DNA of 64,000 bases, from NCBI RefSeq assembly GCF_015644725.1, contig NZ_CP064795.1:1238501-1302500 (forward strand), given 5' to 3'. The position numbers were made by a program, and so were the translations under genes. This DNA is from Salinimonas marina. Lineage in GTDB: Bacteria; Pseudomonadota; Gammaproteobacteria; Enterobacterales; Alteromonadaceae. Below, one piece after another: positions 60,235-64,000 of the stretch. The notes under the pieces are model-generated. The model saw nothing but the letters and a program-made list of their open reading frames with translations. It made no database searches and was not told where the DNA came from. How positions within the stretch are numbered: the stretch's first letter is position 1; every line of letters begins with the position of its first letter.

Positions 60235-60597
60235 TACAGGTACGAAAAGTTTGGCTTACGGTTTGAGAAAAACTATATATTTTCTCGCGGAGGAAGACCT
60301 GTTATCTATCAACCCAAATGCGATTACGAACTGCTTCCAAACTCTCTAAAATGGAGACATGTCACATTTGATCCACCAAAAGTTGATTTTACATGGGAGA
60401 GAGAGTGGCGCATTGAGTCTGAAGGTCTAAAAATTGAACCAGAAAATGTAACCTTTATTGTGCCACATGAGGGTTATGGCCAATGCTTAAGTACTACCTA
60501 TTATTTGAAGGAGTATCGAGAGGTAATAAATGCAGTATTAGAAGATGAACCATCATCTCATTTATTACCCAAAAACTATAAGTTCATGGTAATTTGA
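60235..60597 (+). pseudogene. C-terminal remnant of an unknown protein, first gene of the cassette array
   Basis: A 120-codon open frame with coding character and no start codon: TAA at 60232 precedes it and the only Met is three residues before the stop. It contains GLRFEKNYIFSRGGRPVIYQ, LKWRHVTFDPPKVDFTWERE and WRIESEGLKIEPENVTFIVP. The RGGRPVIY...WEREWRI pattern recalls a phage-defence-related family (AbiGi/DUF2971-like), but I cannot confirm it. The IS3 remnant lies just upstream and may have removed the 5' part. An attC site follows directly. Confidence 0.6.
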
Positions 60598-60601
60598 AAA
60601 T

Positions 60602-60697
60602 ATAACTAACCAAGTCATAGGGACATTATCACGTAGGCTTTCGTCACTTCGTTCCTTATTTTAGCCTACGTGTTACTGCCCCTTCTTCGGGCGTTAT
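60602..60697 (+). repeat. attC recombination site 1
   Basis: Starts ATAACTAACC and ends GGGCGTTATTC, with inner inverted arms CACGTAGGCT / AGCCTACGTG and GGGACATTAT / TTACTGCCCC around a spacer CGTCACTTCGTTCC. It follows a gene end and precedes a new gene, as integron attC sites do. Shares its core with attC sites 2 and 4. Confidence 0.85.
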
Positions 60698-60754
60698 TCA
60701 CAAATCAGTCAGTTGCCATGCTTTTAGGAACTGCTATAAGGCAAGGAGAAATGG

Positions 60755-61495
60755 GTGTCTTTACTCACAAGATTTGATTCCGCACAATTACGGGCAATAT
60801 TGCGTACTTCTAACTATTGGTCAACGTTTAATCGAAATGATTACCCTGTACGGATACAAGATGCGCTTAAACACTTATATCGATGGATTAAATGTCCTTG
60901 CGAAGAGTCCTGTGAATGTAAGTCTTTCGGATGTACTCACCATTGGGTACGAGATAACGAATGTGGCTTCGAAGAGCATTATAGACATTTTTTGTCCTGC
61001 TATGTTGATGTACGAGCGCATGACTCTGTGCGCAATGGCCGCAGGTCAGGTCGCGGGTTAAACGCGGTGGTTGCTACGGAACGGATTCGGCAGCATTGGA
61101 ATGAAATACAAGAAGTCTGTCGAGTCGAGACAAAAACATCTTTGATCTGTAGCAATTGGCAATGTGAGTATCTCGCCAATATTGCTCGTACATTTCGACC
61201 ATCGGGCGAAAACATATATTTATCAAAGTGGATGTCATTGTTGAATATGGGAGTCTATGTTGCTTACGACAACGGAAGCGTTTCACTCCTTAATAGAGAC
61301 TACGGTAATCCAGAGAATTATCAAATACTTATTGAACGTTTTCGCACTAACCTGATTAGTCATATGCAGAAGAACCAAATTACTATAAATGACTTTTTGT
61401 TGCTGGATGACCCTAGTGAGTTTTACAACTCTATTCCTCGCGCAAGCCATCGTCCGCTCGGCAATCTCCTAGACAAGTTATATCTGGTACTATAG
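60755..61495 (+). CDS. Cassette gene, Cys/His-rich protein of unknown function
   Basis: 246 aa from GTG 60755 with AAGGAG eight bases upstream; an ATG four bases earlier is in another frame that stops at once. Residues 45-85 are rich in Cys and His (CPCEESCECKSFGCTHHW, NECGFEEHYRHFLSCYVDV), suggesting a metal-binding knuckle. The rest is mixed alpha/beta with no motif that I recognise. No membrane span. It lies between two attC-like boundaries, low in GC compared with the chromosome core. Confidence 0.7.
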   Translation: MSLLTRFDSAQLRAILRTSNYWSTFNRNDYPVRIQDALKHLYRWIKCPCEESCECKSFGCTHHWVRDNECGFEEHYRHFLSCYVDVRAHDSVRNGRRSGRGLNAVVATERIRQHWNEIQEVCRVETKTSLICSNWQCEYLANIARTFRPSGENIYLSKWMSLLNMGVYVAYDNGSVSLLNRDYGNPENYQILIERFRTNLISHMQKNQITINDFLLLDDPSEFYNSIPRASHRPLGNLLDKLYLVL

Positions 61496-61505
61496 CAATA
61501 TCACG

Positions 61506-61855
61506 CATAACAATTTTATATGCTAGCACCCAGTTGCGCGTCGGTAGGCAAGGCGTTGACCCTCCGCAGTTTGTATTAAGGTGCCCCTGACTCTGAGGGG
61601 CTGAAACGTACGTATTGCAGTCGTTGGCTCTTTCTATCTAAGTACGAGAGAGCAATGACATGAGCGTATTAGCTTCGCTTCCATATTCAGGGAAACGACC
61701 CAATCGCTCGTTTTTTCTCTTTAGCACTTTATCTAGGTTGTCTGCTTTCCTTTATATAGCAATATGATAGCTAGTTTGGTATTAATAGTGAAAGTATAAA
61801 AGCAAGCGATGCGTTGGCAGAAAAACGCGCAAATCGCGCTATATTAAATTGTTAT
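61506..61855 (+). repeat. 350-bp attC-position spacer bounded by inverted repeats
   Basis: The left end CATAACAATTT and right end AAATTGTTATAC form a 10-bp perfect inverted repeat (ATAACAATTT / AAATTGTTAT), and similarity of the two arms extends inward for some 30 bp (ATAT-GC, TTGCGCGT, GCCAA-type strings). Near the right end AGCGAT-GCGTT pairs with AACGC-ATCGC. It stands exactly where an attC is expected but is about three times longer than the others. No coding frame inside. Confidence 0.55.
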
Positions 61856-61866
61856 ACGACTAAATT

Positions 61867-62301
61867 ATGAATTCCAGTATTGCTGAAAATATTAGAAAGC
61901 ACGGATGGCAGTATCAGTCCGTGTTCGACGAAAATGAAGAACTGCCAAGCTTCGCATACTCCATTGGCTTTGAAGAATCGTATTCACACCCTGAAATTAT
62001 GATTTTCGGTCTATCAAAAGATGTCATGCACTCGCTACTTTCTAATCTGGCCACTGATATTAAAAGTGGCGTTGTTTTTCAACCTAACGAAAAAGTTAAG
62101 GAAGTATTGAATGGCAATTTTGAAGTCATGTTTAAAAGGATGAAAACTGAATTTCAGTCTGAATACGCCGGGACTGCGAAAGACTACTATCAAAAACCAT
62201 TTGAAGTTCTGGTGATGCTCTGGCCTGATAAAAACAATGTTTTACCCTGTGAGCAAGGTTGTCAGCTAACTGTTCAGGCTGAAGCGGTAAAAGTCGTATA
62301 A
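61867..62301 (+). CDS. Cassette gene, DUF4262 protein
   Basis: 144 aa. Opening KHGWQYQSVFDENEELPSFAYSIGFEESYSHPEIMIFGLS (in parts) is the DUF4262 signature: a Trp, Asp/Glu, then SFAYSIGF and HPEI. C-terminal part YYQKPFEVLVMLWPDKNN is also typical. Function of the family is unknown; it is a frequent cargo of accessory regions. Its stop codon (62299-62301) lies inside the first bases of the following attC. The start sits 11 nt after the GTTATAC end of the preceding boundary, with no strong ribosome site. Confidence 0.82.
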   Translation: MNSSIAENIRKHGWQYQSVFDENEELPSFAYSIGFEESYSHPEIMIFGLSKDVMHSLLSNLATDIKSGVVFQPNEKVKEVLNGNFEVMFKRMKTEFQSEYAGTAKDYYQKPFEVLVMLWPDKNNVLPCEQGCQLTVQAEAVKVV

Positions 62302-62407
62302 CAAACCGCTGTAGTCGGTCGCAAGCTCCCTGGGACAATAACACGTGGGCTCAGTCGCTTCGCTCCAATTTTAGCCCACGTATTATTGCCCCTAAGCGGG
62401 GCGTTAT
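62297..62407 (+). repeat. attC recombination site 2
   Basis: 111 bp, TATAACAAACCGC at the left and GCGGGGCGTTATG at the right, with inner arms GGGACAATAACACGTGGGCT and AGCCCACGTATTATTGCCCC around CGCTTCGCTCC. The TAACAAACCGC start resembles Vibrio-type repeats. Confidence 0.9.
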
Positions 62408-62433
62408 GCGCCACCACTGAAACAAGGACGTTT

Positions 62434-63401
62434 ATGTCATTCAAATATACTTTAAATTTCTCGGTCATTTTCGCTTTATTAGTACCATTTTACTCTGTTG
62501 ATGCTAGCGAGATGACTAAGAAAAAAGTTCAGAAAGACGATGTCAGCATCAACTATCACTTTATGGACAAGGACTCCATTCAAAAAGAAGAAGAAATAAG
62601 TGAATTAGTATCTAAAGCTTTTGAAATTTATACGGAGCTATTTGGTGGATTGCCAAGAGATCTGTCTGGAGATGAATACTCCGAAATTGATATCCATGTA
62701 AAGCAGGGTAAGTATTTAGGGGCGAAGCCGATCCTAAATTGATCATGTTGACATGGTCAGATGGAAATATGTTTGGTTTCGGTGGCTGGAAGACCGTATT
62801 GCTTCATGAGATTTTCCATTTATGGAGTGCAGAATCTATAAGATATAAAGACGGGCGCGAGCATTGGTTTAACGAAGGTTTTACCGAATACTACGCTTTC
62901 AAGACTGCTCTGCAACTTGGGCTTATTTCCGCTGATGAAGCGACATCAATCGCAGCTTTTCCCATTGGATATTATTCAGCCTCAAACGGGCTGGGAAAGA
63001 TTTCGATGCGTGATGCGGGTAAAAGCAATGAGACTAAATTTGAAAACTATTTCCTTGTTTATCATGGCGGCTGGGTTGTAGCTATGATTCTAGACCACGA
63101 AATTCGCTTAAAAACTAATGGGGCTAAAAGCCTTGATGATCTCATGACATACATGTACTTGAATTATCCGAGACATAAAAAACTGTACAGTACTGAGGAT
63201 ATTGTATTGGGCCTGGAAAAAACAACAGGTATAAACTTTTCTGATTTTATAAATCAATATGTTATTGGTGTACAAACTATACCCGTATCTGACTACTTCA
63301 ACTTGAGCAACGCCATTTGGAGTTATAAATTCAATAAGCATAATAAATCGAATTATAAGTACCTTTATCAAACACTGGGTATAAAAAGCAAAGAGCAATA
63401 A
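62434..63401 (+). CDS. Cassette gene, secreted gluzincin-like metallopeptidase, one frameshift
   Basis: 322 aa after repair. Signal peptide MSFKYTLNFSVIFALLVPFYSVDASE; the catalytic zinc motif HEIFH is in VLLHEIFHLWSAESI and the third-ligand Glu in WFNEGFTEYYAFKTALQLG, the layout of M1/M61-type gluzincins. The C-terminal helical part (TYMYLNYPRHKK, GLEKTTGINFSDFINQYV) is like M61 proteins. The frame breaks in the G-run 62719-62722; one added base joins GKYLG to GEADPKLIMLTWSDG. AAGGACG precedes ATG 62434. Substrate unknown. Confidence 0.8.
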
Positions 63402-63411
63402 TATAAAAGGA

Positions 63412-63510
63412 GCATAACAAGGTGTTAAAGGCGGATTTGAAAAGGTTGGCTTGATTCCGCTTCGCTCCAAAGTTTAGCCAACTATTACTAACCGCTTAAC
63501 CCGGCGTTAT
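63412..63510 (+). repeat. attC recombination site 3
   Basis: GCATAACAAGGTG at the left and CCGGCGTTATG at the right; inner arms TTGGCT / AGCCAA around CCGCTTCGCTCC. More diverged than the other sites but with the same plan. Confidence 0.82.
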
Positions 63511-63777
63511 GTGACTGAATTAGATGGTGTATTTAGGCCGATAGGGGTAATAGGTGGCGGACTAACAATCCCCATGGCGATTGTGATTTCTGTAGTCCTT
63601 CTGTTGTTTTTGTTGCGTTACGTTAGTATTAGATTGGTTCCATCGGATCAAGACAGCACTAAGGAGGTGCCTATGGTTAAAACATTAAAAGCTCGTACTC
63701 GTATTTTTTTAAGCTCAGTAGTTGAAAGTTTATGGGCTACAGGAGTCGGGGTCGTTGCAGGACACCTATCGACCTAA
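63511..63777 (+). CDS. Cassette gene, small membrane protein of unknown function
   Basis: From GTG 63511 it is 88 aa: a short N-terminus, one strong span (IPMAIVISVVLLLFLLRYVSI) and a soluble tail. The GTG lies at the very end of attC 3 without a ribosome site. A second start, ATG 63673, has an excellent AAGGAGG and would give a 34-aa peptide ending VESLWATGVGVVAGHLST. Both products are possible. No family recognised. Confidence 0.55.
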   Translation: MTELDGVFRPIGVIGGGLTIPMAIVISVVLLLFLLRYVSIRLVPSDQDSTKEVPMVKTLKARTRIFLSSVVESLWATGVGVVAGHLST

Positions 63778-63788
63778 GTACATCATTC

Positions 63789-63903
63789 ACATAACAAAAC
63801 ACTAAAGGCGCTCGCGCTGCTCGCTGGGACGATAACACATGGGCTGCGTCACTTCGTTCCTAATTTTAGCCAATTTGTTATCGCCCATTAGTGGGGTGTT
63901 GAC
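63789..63903 (+). repeat. attC recombination site 4
   Basis: CATAACAAAACAC at the left and GGGGTGTTGACC at the right; inner arms GGGACGATAACACATGGGCT and AGCCAATTTGTTATCGCCC around CGTCACTTCGTTCC, the same core as site 1. The array continues past the window; 63904-64000 holds no gene that I can define. Confidence 0.83.
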
Positions 63904-64000
63904 CGTCTGCTCCTTGTCTGAAGCTGAACAGCAAGCCTGGTTCAGAGAGGGGTTGCATAGTGCCAGGAGTAGACATTTTCGGTAATCTAAAAATACGATA

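Noticed and set aside
61507..61560. Short 54-bp attC ending at GCGTTGACC
   Set aside because: The interval lacks the paired inner arms of the other sites, and its left end pairs better with the far boundary at 61844-61855.

Overview
The window is chromosomal DNA of a marine-type gammaproteobacterium, most likely Alteromonadaceae (Alteromonas/Salinimonas-like). The gene blocks apt-dnaX-ybaB-recR-htpG-adk, hisL-GDCBHAFIE, yoaA-tsaB-slp(yeaY)-fadD-rnd, ycgL/ycgN and dsbB-nhaB keep an enterobacterial gene order. Two large TonB-dependent receptors, a rearranged Mrp antiporter operon and a REP-associated transposase are typical of Alteromonadales. No rRNA or tRNA gene was recognised.

Layout. 1-1775: end of an HvfABC-type copper-metallophore RiPP operon (precursor with EGKCG repeats, MNIO maturase, partner protein). 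1898-9152: housekeeping block with a 40-aa membrane peptide, apt, dnaX (with an E. coli-like frameshift site), ybaB, recR, sigma32-type htpG, and adk. 9302-17588: MAPEG protein plus a DSD1-like PLP enzyme, two TonB receptors and a Ca/Na exchanger. 18023-20384: three tandem IbpA-like small heat-shock genes, each with a ROSE-like RNA-thermometer hairpin over its ribosome site, then a signal peptidase I. 20454-27772: complete histidine operon read leftward from a His-rich leader peptide and attenuator. 27995-32728: envelope proteins (YSC84 lipoprotein, TraB/GumN, DUF2244, TauE/SafE) and a GH13 glycosidase. 32708-40119: ten-gene Mrp-type antiporter operon. 40301-53201: helicase, TsaB, lipoprotein, fatty-acid activation, RNase D, transglycosylase, FAH protein, DsbB and NhaB.

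From about 53.2 kb the window becomes accessory: sparse genes, scattered copies of an 11-bp motif (GGACAG[T/G]CACT) around a REP-associated Y1 transposase, an IS3 remnant, and from 60.2 kb to the right edge an array of integron gene cassettes separated by attC sites. No integrase gene is visible. The cassette cargo is mostly of unknown function: a remnant, a Cys/His-rich protein, a DUF4262 protein, a secreted gluzincin-like peptidase and a small membrane protein.

Thirteen otherwise intact genes carry one apparent 1-nt loss, each inside a homopolymer run (twelve G/C, one A). This pattern fits uncorrected sequencing or assembly error better than gene decay, so these genes are annotated as single CDSs across the break and the break is stated in each entry.
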